Positions 1 to 9,297 are shown, counted from the first letter of the stretch. The stretch: DNA of 64,000 bases from Hyphomicrobiales bacterium (GCA_002401155.1 NVSG01000001.1:1-64000), one strand, 5' to 3'. Program-made: numbers and translations. Notes: generated by a model not told the origin, from the sequence alone.

Positions 1-1
1 A

Positions 2-64
2 CTTGCTGGCAAGAGCATTACAAAGTGGGCAGAAGACGCTTTAGATAATGCTGCCGCATCTTAA
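2..64 (+). CDS. HicB-like antitoxin, C-terminal fragment (5' end outside window)
   Basis: The window opens inside a reading frame whose last 20 residues include GKSITKWAEDALDNAA before a TAA stop. A Gly-Lys-Ser-(Leu/Ile)-Asn/Thr-x-Trp segment followed by an acidic helix is characteristic of the C-terminal ribbon-helix-helix part of HicB-family antitoxins, which bind DNA and neutralise a HicA RNase. Only the tail is visible, so the toxin partner and the autoregulatory operator cannot be checked. The family call rests on a short motif. Confidence 0.5.
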   Translation, partial: LAGKSITKWAEDALDNAAAS

Positions 65-95
65 ATCCGCACGTTTAGCAATGCTATGTCTCATA

Positions 96-119
96 AAAAG
101 GCCCCGCATTGCGAGGCTC
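96..119 (-). terminator. Possible intrinsic terminator hairpin
   Basis: Arms GCCCCGC and GCGAGGC pair around an ATT loop with one C-A mismatch. On the minus strand the hairpin is followed by a short T run (AAAAA on the plus strand at 95-99). On the plus strand no T run follows directly, so it would fit a minus-strand transcript best. It lies just after the HicB-like tail. Confidence 0.3.
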
Positions 120-313
120 GGTTAGTTGTTTTGTAGTTGGGGTTCCCCGCTTCCCCCGACAGGTGGCATAAAGAGAGGATGACAGAAATCATCAAAATTG
201 CTGCTCATTTTGCAACACACCATTTTTATAACCTATTGATATAACTATGTATTTTGGCATATAAAATTTCAAAAGACGGACTTCCTCTCTGTCACTTCTC
301 CAGATTTATCTAG

Positions 314-1143
314 GGTGTGAACCCAATTCATATTGTTGATTTAGTTTAGCAAATCAGATTCAAGACTTCCAGATATGGAGGTTTTGATGGCACGGTTTGA
401 TTTGAGTGATGAAGAATGGGCAGTTATTTCGGATCTGCTGCCTAAACAATGGCGAGGCCCCAAGCGTAAAGATGACCGGAAAATACTGAACGGCATCTTC
501 TATATTTTGCGTACGGGAGCGCCATGGCGCGATTTACCAGAACGCTATGGCCCGCGAACAACCGTTTATAATCGGTATATAAGGTGGGGTGAGCGTGGCA
601 TCTGGCGAGGGATATTTGAATCGCTTGCCCAGGAATGTGAAGATTCCCTGATCTTCATTGATGCTTCAATCGTCAAGGCTCACCGCGCAGCGGCTGGGTC
701 AAAAAAAGGAACTGGCAGAAGGTATTGGCCGCTCACGAGGCGGTCGCACAAGTAAGATTCACGCGGCTGTAGATACCAAAGGGCGTCCATTTCGATTGGC
801 AATCAGTGGCGGTCAACTTCACGACAGTCAGATGATGGATACCTTTCTTGATTGGAAAATTCCACCGCTTGCCATCGTAGCAGACAAAGCCTACAGCAGC
901 GTCAAGATCAGGCAACAAATCGCCGACGAGGGCGCACTGGCCGTAATTCCATTAAAGAGTAATGCTCGCATCCCAATACCCCATGACAAAAATCTCTATG
1001 CTATGCGTAACATTGTCGAGCGCTTCTTTTGCAAGATGAAGGATATGCGAAGACTGGCAACACGCTTTGAAAAGAAGGCCATAAACTTCTTATCCATGAT
1101 ACACCTCTTCGCAATCAGGTGCTGGCTGAATTGAGTCCACACC
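314..1143 (+). mobile_element. IS5-family insertion sequence, IS427-like group, 830 bp, intact ends
   Basis: Terminal inverted repeats of 17 bp match at 15 positions: left end GGTGTGAACCCAATTCA (314-330), right end at 1127-1143 reading GGTGTGGACTCAATTCA on the minus strand. TAG occurs directly outside both ends (311-313 and 1144-1146). With the flanking C it reads CTAG on each side, consistent with the short TA-containing target duplications of this group. The element encodes one transposase in two overlapping frames. Length and organisation match the IS427 subgroup of IS5. The clean ends and duplication suggest recent insertion. The neighbouring genes are heavily degraded, but not at the insertion point itself. 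Confidence 0.9.
375..1134 (+). CDS. IS5-family DDE transposase in two overlapping frames joined at an A7 run
   Basis: The first frame (375-755; an in-frame ATG at 387 is also possible) carries the DUF4096/HTH part, with RTGAPWRDLPERYG and the first catalytic Asp in FIDASIVKAHR. The second frame (visible to 1134) continues from KKELAEGIGRSRGG and contains the second Asp in VADKAYSS and the Glu in NIVERFFCKMKDMRR, ending in the usual IRCWLN. The frames meet at seven adenines (701-707). Joining them gives AAGSKKELAEGIGRSRGGRTSK, continuous with family members. A +1 ribosomal shift or one-base transcriptional slippage would do this, as expected for IS427-type elements. All three catalytic acids are present, so this is probably expression control rather than decay. 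Confidence 0.88.
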
Positions 1144-1145
1144 TA

Positions 1146-1283
1146 GGAGCGGATGAACAAGTAGTTTTCGCAATGTATTTGGCGGGAGCACCCTCAACAG
1201 CTTTACGCAATATCCAGATCAGCACAGCGGAATGCTTGAGAGCACTAGGCGCAGGGGTTTCAAGTGATTGCTTCAGAGACTGA
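1146..1283 (+). pseudogene. Unidentified coding-like fragment right of the IS
   Basis: An open plus-strand frame starts at the IS target site and ends at TGA 1281-1283, reading GADEQVVFAMYLAGAP and then STALRNIQISTAECL. Its composition looks protein-like. If the IS and one TAG copy are removed, the frame joins left-flank codons back to about 265. I do not recognise the family. It may be the tail of a gene split by the IS, or a chance frame opposite the FTR1 remnant. Confidence 0.25.
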
Positions 1284-1286
1284 AAG

Positions 1287-2370
1287 TTATCTGACATTTC
1301 GCCAGATCCATCGTTTGAATTTGTCGTGCCAGCAACCAAACAAACCAATTACAAACAGCATAGTAACAACCCTTGAGCGATGAGCGGTTCGGCGACCGGG
1401 AATATTCCGAGATAAAGCTGTAGGAAAGGCCATTCGGGGAAACCTGGTACTGGCGTGGCACTAACAAAGCTGGCTGTCTGCAAACCGCGTATGCCAGCGT
1501 CAATAAAGATGATTGAAAGGGCCATCAATAGAAAACCGGTTGCCTTGAAGAAGGTACTTATCGGAAGTTTCAGACCCAGATGAAGAAGCGCAAAAGCTAT
1601 GCCTGCGGTCCCAATTAAACCGGTGCCGGGGAAGTATCAATCATCAAAGCCTCATAGAAGAGGACTGTCTCGAAACCTTCGCGAAAAACCACAAAGAAAC
1701 TCAGCGTCGCAATTGCTGTCAGATGCCCGTTGGAAGCAGTACCATGAACTTTTTCTTTAATGAAGCTCATCCAGTCGGTGACATAGACCTTGTGGAAGAT
1801 CCAGCGGGTTACATAAACAAGAACGCCAGCGGCAAGAAGTGCAGTCACGCCTTCAAGCAGCTCCCGCTTGGCCGTTGATATGGATAGGATTCTGCCAACC
1901 GCAAACCACAATGCAAAGCTTGCAACGATACCAGCGCTAACGCCACCCCAAATGTATTTTGCAAAGGCAGTTGTTCCGGAGGTCCGCAACGCGCCAATTA
2001 GTGCAGCGATTACCAATATGGCTTTCAGCCCCTCACGCAGAATAATGGCAAAAGACTGGATGAAGGCGCCGGTCGGTCCGAGTTTGGTCTGAAGCAACTC
2101 GCTTGCCTTGTTCAGTTCTTCTTTCATTTCTACGACAACTGTTTAAAATTGCTCTTCCCGCGCCTGAAGTTCCAGCAACCGGCCAAGTCCGGGGCGTTTG
2201 GCATTACCCTCCCAAAACAGGCTTTCCAACTTCAACGATAATGTTGGGGAACGTGGCACCAGCCGTTGTTCGATATCTGGATCAAAATATGAATAGGCTT
2301 CGAGCCTTTTTAACTCAGCCCCGGGATAATCGCCGACGCGGACAAGCCATTCTAAATCAACGAGAAAGAA
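1287..2370 (-). pseudogene. FTR1-family ferrous iron permease, decayed
   Basis: Minus-strand reading recovers a long FTR1-type protein: RVGDYPGAELKRLEAYSYF and ESLFWEGNAKRPGLGRLLE (periplasmic linker of the large bacterial FTR1 proteins), then membrane segments with the permease motifs REGLK (ILREGLKAILVIAALIGAL) and FREGFETVLFYEAL, and a C-terminal part with LIGTAGIAFALLHLGLKLP. The frame is broken at least four ways: no start, an in-frame TAA at 2143-2145, a frameshift near 1622, and another near 1345 before FVIGLFGCW. The uninterrupted piece is 1615-2127. The usual N-terminal cytochrome/imelysin-like region is missing. It would have imported iron across the inner membrane, and is now non-functional unless parts are reused. 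Confidence 0.85.
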
Positions 2371-2464
2371 TCAAACAGAAAACATTCGAAACACGGCGCT
2401 TGCAATATCGCAAAGCTGCCGCATAAAATAGTAACCAGATGAACCAGACACTCTCGTAATTTAA

Positions 2465-2665
2465 ACCACTACTGGTGCCAAAAACTTTGACGATGGACAA
2501 GTTACGGCAGGCTATTTAAGTCACCTAAATTTAAGTGACTTGGCACGTAAATTGGAAATCGCCCGCAGCGCAAAAGACAGTCATAGGGCTCCATCACAGG
2601 AACAACTACAAGCGAGGGTCAATGGCTTCATAGATATTGGCGTTGACGCCAAATCTCAACAATGA
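2465..2665 (+). pseudogene. Unidentified coding-like C-terminal fragment
   Basis: An open frame of about 66 codons without a convincing start reads NFDDGQVTAGYLSHL, then LSDLARKLEIARSAK and APSQEQLQARVNGFIDIG, ending in SQQ and TGA. Amphipathic helical composition suggests the real tail of a protein. The family is not recognised. It sits between the FTR1 remnant and the oxidoreductase gene, so it is most likely another relic. Confidence 0.3.
2518..2541. repeat. Inverted repeat AAGTCAC / GTGACTT
   Basis: Perfect 7-bp arms (2518-2524 and 2535-2541) are separated by 10 AT-rich bases. It lies inside the unidentified coding-like fragment, so it may be chance or an old operator. No T run follows, so it is not a clear terminator. 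Confidence 0.3.
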
Positions 2666-2698
2666 CGGTTCTCAAGAGTGTTTGGGATTTCGGGTGCG

Positions 2699-4033
2699 TT
2701 ATACCATCGCCTCACACTCGCGCCGTAACTTCACTGCGTTTAAGCTCTCGTCAATCTCAACATCATCATAGGTCAGGATCTTATCAATGGGAACATCGCG
2801 GAGAAGCTTGATATCGCCCGTAAGTCCCAGTGGCAAGGCACGCATCGGCACTGAAATCCGGCTGGGACGCAATTGGCCTGCGACGCAGTATCCGCCTTCG
2901 CCATCGAGCATCTCACCCGCCTTCATGTCTTTCTTCGAGACGGCGACAACATCCGACCGGAACTCTTTGCTTGCCCCTGTTGCCTCCTTGCGTAAGCCAA
3001 CCGACCCCACGCTGAGACCCAATTCCAGCCCGATCAAATGAAAGCGCCTGAAGTTACAGTAGTAGAGACCGCTGTCATCAGTCGAGACCATGTATTCTTC
3101 AAAGCAGTTTTTCTGGTATTCCGACGTTGCTTTCACGACGACCCATACGCCGTTGCGGATGTCATTGGGGATCATTGAACCGTCGTCTGCGATGGCGGAA
3201 ATCACCTCGACCATCCCAGCTTCTTCCAACACACCGCCCTCATTGCGGGGTCTCATCAGAGATGGAATGTCGTCAATGGAACCTGAAGGATACGACAACC
3301 CATTTACAGGTGCATTCAGACCTGTGGCGTTGGAAATCGCAGCACATTCAATGGCTGGTTTTGTACCGTCGAGAAAGCTGTTGAACATCTTTGGGTTCAA
3401 GCGCCCGCGTTCGGCCTTTTCCGCCGTCACGCCCCAGTAATCCCAGATCGTATCAGGAGTGGAAAAGCGGTATTCTGGCTTCCACTTATGCCCACGCCCG
3501 GCAGCTGCGACTTCGAACCCGCAAGTGCGCGCCCAATCCACAAGATCTACCGTCATGGCAGGTTGATCGCCATAGGCCAAGCTGTAGATCACACCGGCTG
3601 ATTTTGCCCGTGCAACCAATGCAGCACCGCAGACTGCGTCCGCCTCAACTGTGGCAGAAATGACATGCTTGCCGGCTGCGAAAGCCGCCAGCGCATGATC
3701 GACGGCGATCACCGGATTGCCAGTGCATTCGACAACGATATCGATACCCTGATGGTTGATCATTGCAATCGCGTCTTGCCCGATATGCGTCTCACCAGAA
3801 TGAAGGGCGGCATCAAACGAAGCCGCCTCCAACTGCGCTGCAGACCATCCTGCATAGATCATGTTGGATTTGGCCACGTCAACCCTCAGGTCAGCAACAC
3901 CGACCACATGAACACCGGGAATGCGCTGGACCTGCGCCAGAAACATAGTGCCAAACTTGCCCGCACCGATAACGCCAACACGTATTGGATTTTTCTGTTC
4001 GTGGCGTTCCTGAAGTTGTTCGTAAAGGCCCAT
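2699..4033 (-). CDS. NAD(P)-dependent dehydrogenase with C-terminal SAF domain
   Basis: This 444-residue cytoplasmic protein has an N-terminal Rossmann fold starting IRVGVIGAGKFGT (GxGxxG nucleotide motif), a homoserine-dehydrogenase/GFO-IDH-like core with VVECTGNP and KHVISATVEADAV, and a C-terminal SAF-like region (SKKDMKAGEMLDGEGGY). SAF-domain oxidoreductases of this type are annotated as homoserine dehydrogenase-like or sugar-acid dehydrogenases. The substrate cannot be read from sequence. I chose the ATG at 4033 because a run of seven Gs and an A lies 6 nt upstream. A longer frame begins at 4081 without a ribosome site. It is a single-gene unit, with no neighbour that would reveal its pathway. 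Confidence 0.8.
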   Translation of the reverse strand: MGLYEQLQERHEQKNPIRVGVIGAGKFGTMFLAQVQRIPGVHVVGVADLRVDVAKSNMIYAGWSAAQLEAASFDAALHSGETHIGQDAIAMINHQGIDIVVECTGNPVIAVDHALAAFAAGKHVISATVEADAVCGAALVARAKSAGVIYSLAYGDQPAMTVDLVDWARTCGFEVAAAGRGHKWKPEYRFSTPDTIWDYWGVTAEKAERGRLNPKMFNSFLDGTKPAIECAAISNATGLNAPVNGLSYPSGSIDDIPSLMRPRNEGGVLEEAGMVEVISAIADDGSMIPNDIRNGVWVVVKATSEYQKNCFEEYMVSTDDSGLYYCNFRRFHLIGLELGLSVGSVGLRKEATGASKEFRSDVVAVSKKDMKAGEMLDGEGGYCVAGQLRPSRISVPMRALPLGLTGDIKLLRDVPIDKILTYDDVEIDESLNAVKLRRECEAMV

Positions 4034-4354
4034 AGTCGTCCCCCCCTTTTTTGGCGCAATCGACTTGAGATTAAGTCGCATTGAAAATCACGCCGAATTT
4101 AAACTGGAAGGTTCCAGTTATCTTAGCTTGGGTCAAGCGAAAGCTTGCGTCATATTTAATGGCACCATAACCAATGTCCGCAAGGCACTGATGGCGTAGT
4201 ATGGAGGGTTGGCTCGGAGAAAACACATGATTACTTCCAACCTTCCTGTGATTATTTCACCACGGAAAGCATAGAACCGCAGTAGCATTGCCAAAAATTC
4301 TGACGACAGACAATTGTTCCAACCGGATGGCTTCACATACACCACGAGACAACA

Positions 4355-5629
4355 TTACTTGTTACTTGCTGTTGCCCTGGCCAACCCATCAACTACGGCA
4401 GTGAAAACGGCTGATGTATGGAAATTTGCGGTTGGAAAAATTTGCTGCATAGAGGTTCTTACAAATCCCATCAGGCTGGACCCGCCAACGAAAATGACAT
4501 CGGTAACTGACTCAGGGGCGCTGTTGCCTTTTTTCAAAGTCTCAAGAGCTGCCTGTGTAATTTTTTGTTGCGCATTCTTCATGAGGTCAATCAGGTCATT
4601 GCCAGATATGGCGCAGCTAAGATTGGCCTCAATCAAATCCAGATTAACTATGGTCGAAATGTCTTTGGCGTCATTGGCTGCAATTTTTGCGCGCTCGGCC
4701 GTAAAGGCTAGTTCGTGACCCCGACGGTTCTCGATGAGATTTCGCAGCCTGCGAAACAGTGTTGGATTTATTGCCAAGTGCTCATAATCTTTTATTTCGT
4801 ATAGCGTTTGAGGCGTGTAGAGCAACGGAATTGTTTCCCACGTCGCGAGGTCGCTAAATAATCCGATTGGAGCTTCCAAAGTACCCTCCGCCATTGGTCG
4901 GCGAAGAGTTGAGTCTTTGCCCAAAAATGGCATGAAATGACGGAGACTCAATTGTTTATCAAAATGTGTACCGCCCAGACGAATGCCATGCGAGGCGAGA
5001 ATATCAAGTTGGTTGTGTTGTGGATTTGTATTTTTCGCACGTTGAAAAAGCGTGTAATCCGAGGTGCCGCCACCAATATCGACAATTAAACCAAGCGCAT
5101 TGGCGGAAGAGTCTTTTTGACCAAAAGCCGTGCTTGCAACGGCCGCTGCCTCTGGCTCAAACATAAAATCGACATGGCGAAACCCGGCGCGTACATAGCA
5201 TTCTTTTAAGTCGAGCAATGCTTGTTTGTCGCGTATCGCATCATCGTGAAAATGCACTGGCCGACCGGACAGAACAGACTCAAATTTTCTGCCCTCCAGC
5301 GCCTCTGCGCGGGCTTTGAGTGCCGAAAGAAAAATTGAAATAATGTCATAAAAATCAAAATAGCGGCCCATAATCAGCCGCCGTTCCTTCATTAACGAGC
5401 TGCCTAATACGCTTTTAAGCGAGCGCATATACCGCCCGCTCGCTCCCTCGATCAAGTAGCGCGTAGCCTCTGCACCAAAGAGAATTTCTTTTTCCTCGAA
5501 ATCAAAAAATATTGCGGTCGGAATCGTATCGGCCCCTTGATCCATCATCAAGGGTTTCACCTGGTCCCCATTGAGTACGGCCACGGCACTGTTTGACGTG
5601 CCGAAATCAATTGCTAATCTCTTGTTCAT
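4355..5629 (-). CDS. YegD-like Hsp70-family ATPase
   Basis: The 424-residue protein begins RLAIDFGTSNSAVAVLNG, the phosphate-1 loop of the actin/Hsp70 fold, followed by FEPEAAAVAST, the phosphate-2 loop VDIGGGTSDYTLF, and the adenosine motif VIFVGGSSLMGFV. It lacks the peptide-binding and lid domains of DnaK, as is usual for YegD-type proteins, so it is probably an ATP-dependent scaffold or chaperone-like regulator in the cytosol rather than a general foldase. The true role of YegD proteins is not established. It stands alone on the minus strand. The 270 bp after its stop contain only a poor open frame (4133-4345), which I do not call. Confidence 0.88.
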   Translation of the reverse strand: MNKRLAIDFGTSNSAVAVLNGDQVKPLMMDQGADTIPTAIFFDFEEKEILFGAEATRYLIEGASGRYMRSLKSVLGSSLMKERRLIMGRYFDFYDIISIFLSALKARAEALEGRKFESVLSGRPVHFHDDAIRDKQALLDLKECYVRAGFRHVDFMFEPEAAAVASTAFGQKDSSANALGLIVDIGGGTSDYTLFQRAKNTNPQHNQLDILASHGIRLGGTHFDKQLSLRHFMPFLGKDSTLRRPMAEGTLEAPIGLFSDLATWETIPLLYTPQTLYEIKDYEHLAINPTLFRRLRNLIENRRGHELAFTAERAKIAANDAKDISTIVNLDLIEANLSCAISGNDLIDLMKNAQQKITQAALETLKKGNSAPESVTDVIFVGGSSLMGFVRTSMQQIFPTANFHTSAVFTAVVDGLARATASNK

Positions 5630-5853
5630 AGATAGGGTCGCTCACAGTTTATTTCATAACCCTATTTAAGGCAGGCGTTTCTTCTAGCCATTTGAATTGA
5701 GTTGCGCAATGTGAAAATACAACGTCAGAGCTATATCTGTCTGGCCATCAAATTCGGCACGGTGTTCGCTACGAATTTTCATGTAAGCTCACGCAATTTT
5801 ACCATTACAGACCCACAGCAGACATTGGATATGGCTGCTGATTGCCACATCAA

Positions 5854-5976
5854 TTAAGTGTCGAAGGAAGCGACCAGAGTCTCCTTCATGCCAAAGAGAG
5901 TATCAGGCGCAATATAGGAATCGTCCCCAACAAAAGTGTGGGTTATAAATTTTTGATACCCCGACGCGATGAACAT
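5854..5976 (-). pseudogene. C-terminal remnant of an intradiol (catechol/hydroxyquinol) dioxygenase
   Basis: Between the antiporter stop and the YegD gene the minus strand reads FMFIASGYQKFITHTFVG, then DDSYIAPDTLFGMKETLV and a stop at 5854-5856. This matches the end of catechol or hydroxyquinol 1,2-dioxygenases (HFMVSAPGY, THLFVAGDPYLDSDAVFGVKESL-type). The iron-binding Tyr/His region and the rest of the gene are absent. The fragment begins within a few bases of the antiporter stop at 5982, so a deletion joined the two. The remaining bases (5640-5853) hold no gene that I can see. Confidence 0.6.
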
Positions 5977-5981
5977 GAACT

Positions 5982-7685
5982 TCAATCTCCGCTGATAATT
6001 TCTTCCAGCCGTTTATAGTCGTCTTCACGGTACTCTTGAATAACACTTGCGATTTCATCTGCATTTACATCAAGTGATGACAACACAATACTTCCCAATT
6101 GAAGGCTGGACTCAGCGGCTTCTGAAACCACGGCTGTTGCTCCGGCTTTTTCGAGATGCGCCATGTGTTGCCGGTCTCTTGCTCGAACATAAATTGGCAA
6201 GTCTGGATAATTATTCCGTAAAGCAGTCACGACCTGACTTGCAGATTTTTCCCTGTCGAGGGTAATAACAGCCATTTTAGCCCGCTCGGCTCCAGCGGCA
6301 TTGAGAACCTGAATTTGGTCCGCATCTCCAAAGTACACCGACATACCTTTTGCCCGACATTTCGTAACCCGGTTTTGATCAAGGTCAAGCGCCACATATG
6401 ATATTCCAGCATCGGAAACTACTTTGGCAACAGTCTGACCAACGCGGCCAAAGCCTGCAATCAGAACATGGTTGCTTGCCTCTTCTATGTCAGCATCGAA
6501 AGCTTCATGCGGCTTGTTATTTTGATTATCCAATTTGGTGGAAATGTATTGTCCCACATAAAACATCAATGGAGTGGCAACCATGGTCAGGGCAATTACC
6601 GCCAATAAGACCTGCGCCACAACTGCGGGCATAAGGCCCATGGTCAATGCCGCACCAAACAGCACAAAACCAAATTCCCCGCCCTGGGATAAGGCAAACC
6701 CGGTTCTGATTGACGTACTGAGTGATGTGCCAACAACACGGCACAACCCTGCCGTAATAAGTGTCTTACCAATCAGCAGACTGACAACAATAAGAGTGAT
6801 CAGACCCAGTTGGTTTACAATTAGGGCAATATCAATCGACATGCCGATGGTCATGAAGAACAAACCAAGCAAGATGCCACGAAATGGTTTGATATCAGCT
6901 TCAATCTGGTGGCGATATTCGGTTTCAGCCAATAGAAGCCCTGCCAGTAATGCACCCAGTTCCATCGACAATCCGGCGATGGACATGAGCCAACCCATGC
7001 CGAGTATCATGAGCAGCGTTGTTGAGACAAAGAGCTCTGAGCTACGGTTAATAGCGATTATCCGGTAGAGTGGTCTTAACAAATAACGACCAAACAATAT
7101 AACGGTGATTAAAGCTGCGCCACCTTTGATCGCCGCCAGCCCGATCGCTTCGACGAACGATGATTCAGCCGTTCCGAGTAAGGTTATGAACACCAAAAGC
7201 GGAACCACCGCCAAATCCTGCAACAGCAAAATAGAAAAAGTGGTGAGCCCAAAAGGCGTTGATCGCTCGCCGCGTTCAACGAGCAATTGCAAAACAAATG
7301 CAGTGGAGGAGAGCGCAAGGCCACCGCCAATAATTGCGGCCACCTCAATTCCAAAACCAAGGAACCAGACGATAAGGCCAATCACAGAGCCTGTAATTAT
7401 TACCTGAAGCGAGCCCAGCCCGAACACTTTGCTCCCCAGCATGCGCAAACGCCCGAAAGAAAGTTCCAGCCCGATCATAAACAAAAGGAACACAACGCCG
7501 AATTCGGCAAGTGTGTGGGCAGCTTTCGTATCGCCAATGACAGCAAAACCATGCGGACCGATAATGATACCAGCGGCGAGATAACCCAAAATAGGACTGG
7601 AGCGGAAATGCTGAAAAAGTGGGACGACAGCAATTGCAGCAACCAGAAAAATCAAAATGTCTATTAGATATTCAGAGTGGTTCAA
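5982..7685 (-). CDS. Kef-type monovalent cation:proton antiporter (CPA2) with TrkA-N domain
   Basis: The 567-residue inner-membrane protein has about 12 hydrophobic segments in the first ~380 residues. These include SPILGYLAAGIIIGPHG, FLLFMIGLELSF and GGGLALSSTAFVLQLL, all typical of CPA2 carriers, and LLQDLAVVPLL. A cytosolic Rossmann domain follows from about residue 405 (VLIAGFGRVGQTVAKVV), the RCK/TrkA-N type that binds NAD or glutathione adducts. It should exchange K+ or Na+ for H+. The glutathione-gating residues of true KefB/C cannot be assigned here. It is monocistronic. The gene abuts a dioxygenase relic downstream, so its 3' flank has been rearranged. Confidence 0.88.
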   Translation of the reverse strand: MNHSEYLIDILIFLVAAIAVVPLFQHFRSSPILGYLAAGIIIGPHGFAVIGDTKAAHTLAEFGVVFLLFMIGLELSFGRLRMLGSKVFGLGSLQVIITGSVIGLIVWFLGFGIEVAAIIGGGLALSSTAFVLQLLVERGERSTPFGLTTFSILLLQDLAVVPLLVFITLLGTAESSFVEAIGLAAIKGGAALITVILFGRYLLRPLYRIIAINRSSELFVSTTLLMILGMGWLMSIAGLSMELGALLAGLLLAETEYRHQIEADIKPFRGILLGLFFMTIGMSIDIALIVNQLGLITLIVVSLLIGKTLITAGLCRVVGTSLSTSIRTGFALSQGGEFGFVLFGAALTMGLMPAVVAQVLLAVIALTMVATPLMFYVGQYISTKLDNQNNKPHEAFDADIEEASNHVLIAGFGRVGQTVAKVVSDAGISYVALDLDQNRVTKCRAKGMSVYFGDADQIQVLNAAGAERAKMAVITLDREKSASQVVTALRNNYPDLPIYVRARDRQHMAHLEKAGATAVVSEAAESSLQLGSIVLSSLDVNADEIASVIQEYREDDYKRLEEIISGD

Positions 7686-8097
7686 CCGATTGCTTCCTAA
7701 TTTTTTTCCTGCAATGCAATGCTACCAATTGCATCGGACTTCAAACAAAACAAACCAATTATTGTAACGTGGAATTTTAGGGCAATGTGAAAAATGGAGT
7801 CAATCAAATGTGCCTGTGTACAATTTTTGGAGGACATCAGCGCCCGAATCTTGGTTGCTGTCATTGATTGTAACATATTGAAGGTAGCCCTCGTCACAGA
7901 TCGTACTATTCTGATGTTTATGTCGGTTAATGAGACAAGGCAACCGACAGACACAACACACTCAGCGAATTTCTCAGCCGAGGTATGATTGGTTGCAATG
8001 ATGAATGATAAATTAGCGTTCATGGCCCGTAACAGACCCTCAGTGCAAACGGGAAAATTTCAATTGCTATGTGCAGAAAAATCATCGCTGGCTGCAT
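7686..8097. other. Intergenic stretch with no supported gene
   Basis: About 410 bp between the antiporter and the next minus-strand gene. Open frames exist on both strands (for example 7794-7988 plus and 7697-8023 minus), but none has a ribosome site, a recognisable motif or protein-like composition. I see no hairpin or operator. Confidence 0.5.
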
Positions 8098-8607
8098 TCA
8101 AATCGCAAGAGCCAAGGAACATAGATATGCGTTCTCATCTTCCTGCTTGCGAGCAGACATCAAGTATTGCGTCCATGCGAGCGTCTCACGGGCAACCACA
8201 CTCATTTCCCAAACACAAAATGTTCCTTTGTGTTGCTCCTCTTGCGGGAAAGGCGCAAAATCTCCCATCTTTTCAACATCAAGATAGCAAACCGTTTTCC
8301 ATAGTTCATTAGAATTTCGCCACGTACAAAGCATTAAAAAATAAAAGCTTTCGCCGCACCGATGCAGAAGTACAAAGCCCAATTCATTTTTATATGGAAC
8401 GTCCGTTAAAGCCGCCTGCCCTTCAAGGAATTTTTGTGCAAGATTACGAATAAAAGCGCTGATTGATTTGTCTTTGCTGGCAATATCGTACCATTTCAAA
8501 CGGCTGTTATTTGGGCGAATAATTCCATGCGACACGACAGTTTTTTCGTAGTGGCGATAAGCTGCGTCAACCGTTTTGATTTCAACACCTTTGTTCATTT
8601 TTGTCAT
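8098..8607 (-). CDS. Conserved hypothetical protein (LHRCGE family)
   Basis: This 169-residue soluble protein has the segments GFVLLHRCGESFYFLMLC, TWRNSNELWKTVCYLDVEK and GTFCVWEMSVVARETLAWTQYLMSARK. I recognise it as a widespread uncharacterised family of this length whose members end in an acidic AYL tail. The conserved HRCGE and CVWE motifs suggest a metal or small-molecule site, but no function is known. The gene lies just downstream of the broken DUF gene and the WYL regulator, a pairing often seen for small-molecule-binding proteins controlled by WYL factors (inference). It appears intact, unlike its neighbours. An alternative start is the ATG at 8598. Confidence 0.6.
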   Translation of the reverse strand: MTKMNKGVEIKTVDAAYRHYEKTVVSHGIIRPNNSRLKWYDIASKDKSISAFIRNLAQKFLEGQAALTDVPYKNELGFVLLHRCGESFYFLMLCTWRNSNELWKTVCYLDVEKMGDFAPFPQEEQHKGTFCVWEMSVVARETLAWTQYLMSARKQEDENAYLCSLALAI

Positions 8608-8665
8608 GTCCGGCTTGTCCTTGTTCGATGCCAGATCAGATTATTAACTGCATCTTCTACTTGGA

Positions 8666-9162
8666 TTAAATTTTGGTGAGTTCCATTATCCAGTTTACTT
8701 CCCATGTCACACCACCATCCCAAGAATATGAGTTCCAATGTTGGTGATTGAGGATGTGCTTGCCATTCAAAACGAGCAATTACCGGAAGGCCATCGTCAA
8801 TCTCGTCACCAAAAAACAAACCATGACAGCCGTTAAAGCCGCCGATCACGGGACTAAACAATTGGCCTGATGTGGAATTGATCCGGTAGATGGACCAAAG
8901 GCATGTTTCCAAATTTAAGGCTCGCATGCCCATGCGTTTAAATCCGCGTTCGGAACAATTGAACTCATCAACATTTGCGACTCCGTCAAGCAAAATCCAG
9001 CATTTCTGCGTCGCTGAAAATTCATCCTATGTGTTCGAATTTACGTTTCGTTGCATAAGCTTGCGATTTTTGATGCTCCAGTTACCCGCAAAAAAAATCA
9101 AAATCACTTGGCTTGCCGAGGTAATCCGTCATCTCCGCTCGTAGTTGATTGGCGTTCACCAT
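8666..9162 (-). pseudogene. Conserved DUF protein (FDFxxGxW / VDEF type), three lesions
   Basis: Reading across frames on the minus strand restores one protein. It starts MVNANQLRAEMTDYLGKPSD, continues FDFFCGNWSIKNRKL, then SATQKCWILLDGVANVDEF, GMRALNLETCLWSIYRINS, LFFGDEIDDGLPVIARFEW and the typical end SWDGGVTWEVNWIMELTKI. The family folds as a small beta barrel seen near WYL regulators. Its role is unknown. Lesions: a frameshift in the T8 run after DFDF (about 9083-9095), an in-frame TAG before DEFSATQ (about 9031), and a frameshift near 8740 before SWDGG. The longest intact piece is 8604-8993 with a spurious tail. Confidence 0.75.
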
Positions 9163-9297
9163 TGATTAGTCCTATCGGCAATGTGCACTTATTTTTAATT
9201 CATGAAGGAGCATTTCGTTTCCAACATGCATTATTTTTGTTTTTGTATGTCTTCACCATGTATCGCAAAACATGACATTTTATGTCATCATAGTTAG

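Noticed and set aside
2542-2557. TGGCACGTAAATTGGA as a sigma-54 promoter
   Set aside because: The -12 element reads TTGG instead of TTGC and it lies inside a coding-like relic with no gene correctly placed downstream.
4133-4345. Minus-strand 70-codon frame after the YegD gene
   Set aside because: No ribosome site, no motif, and unnatural composition; probably chance in AT-rich spacer.
7697-8023. Minus-strand 108-codon frame between the antiporter and the LHRCGE gene
   Set aside because: Composition is not protein-like and a competing frame exists on the other strand; no support.
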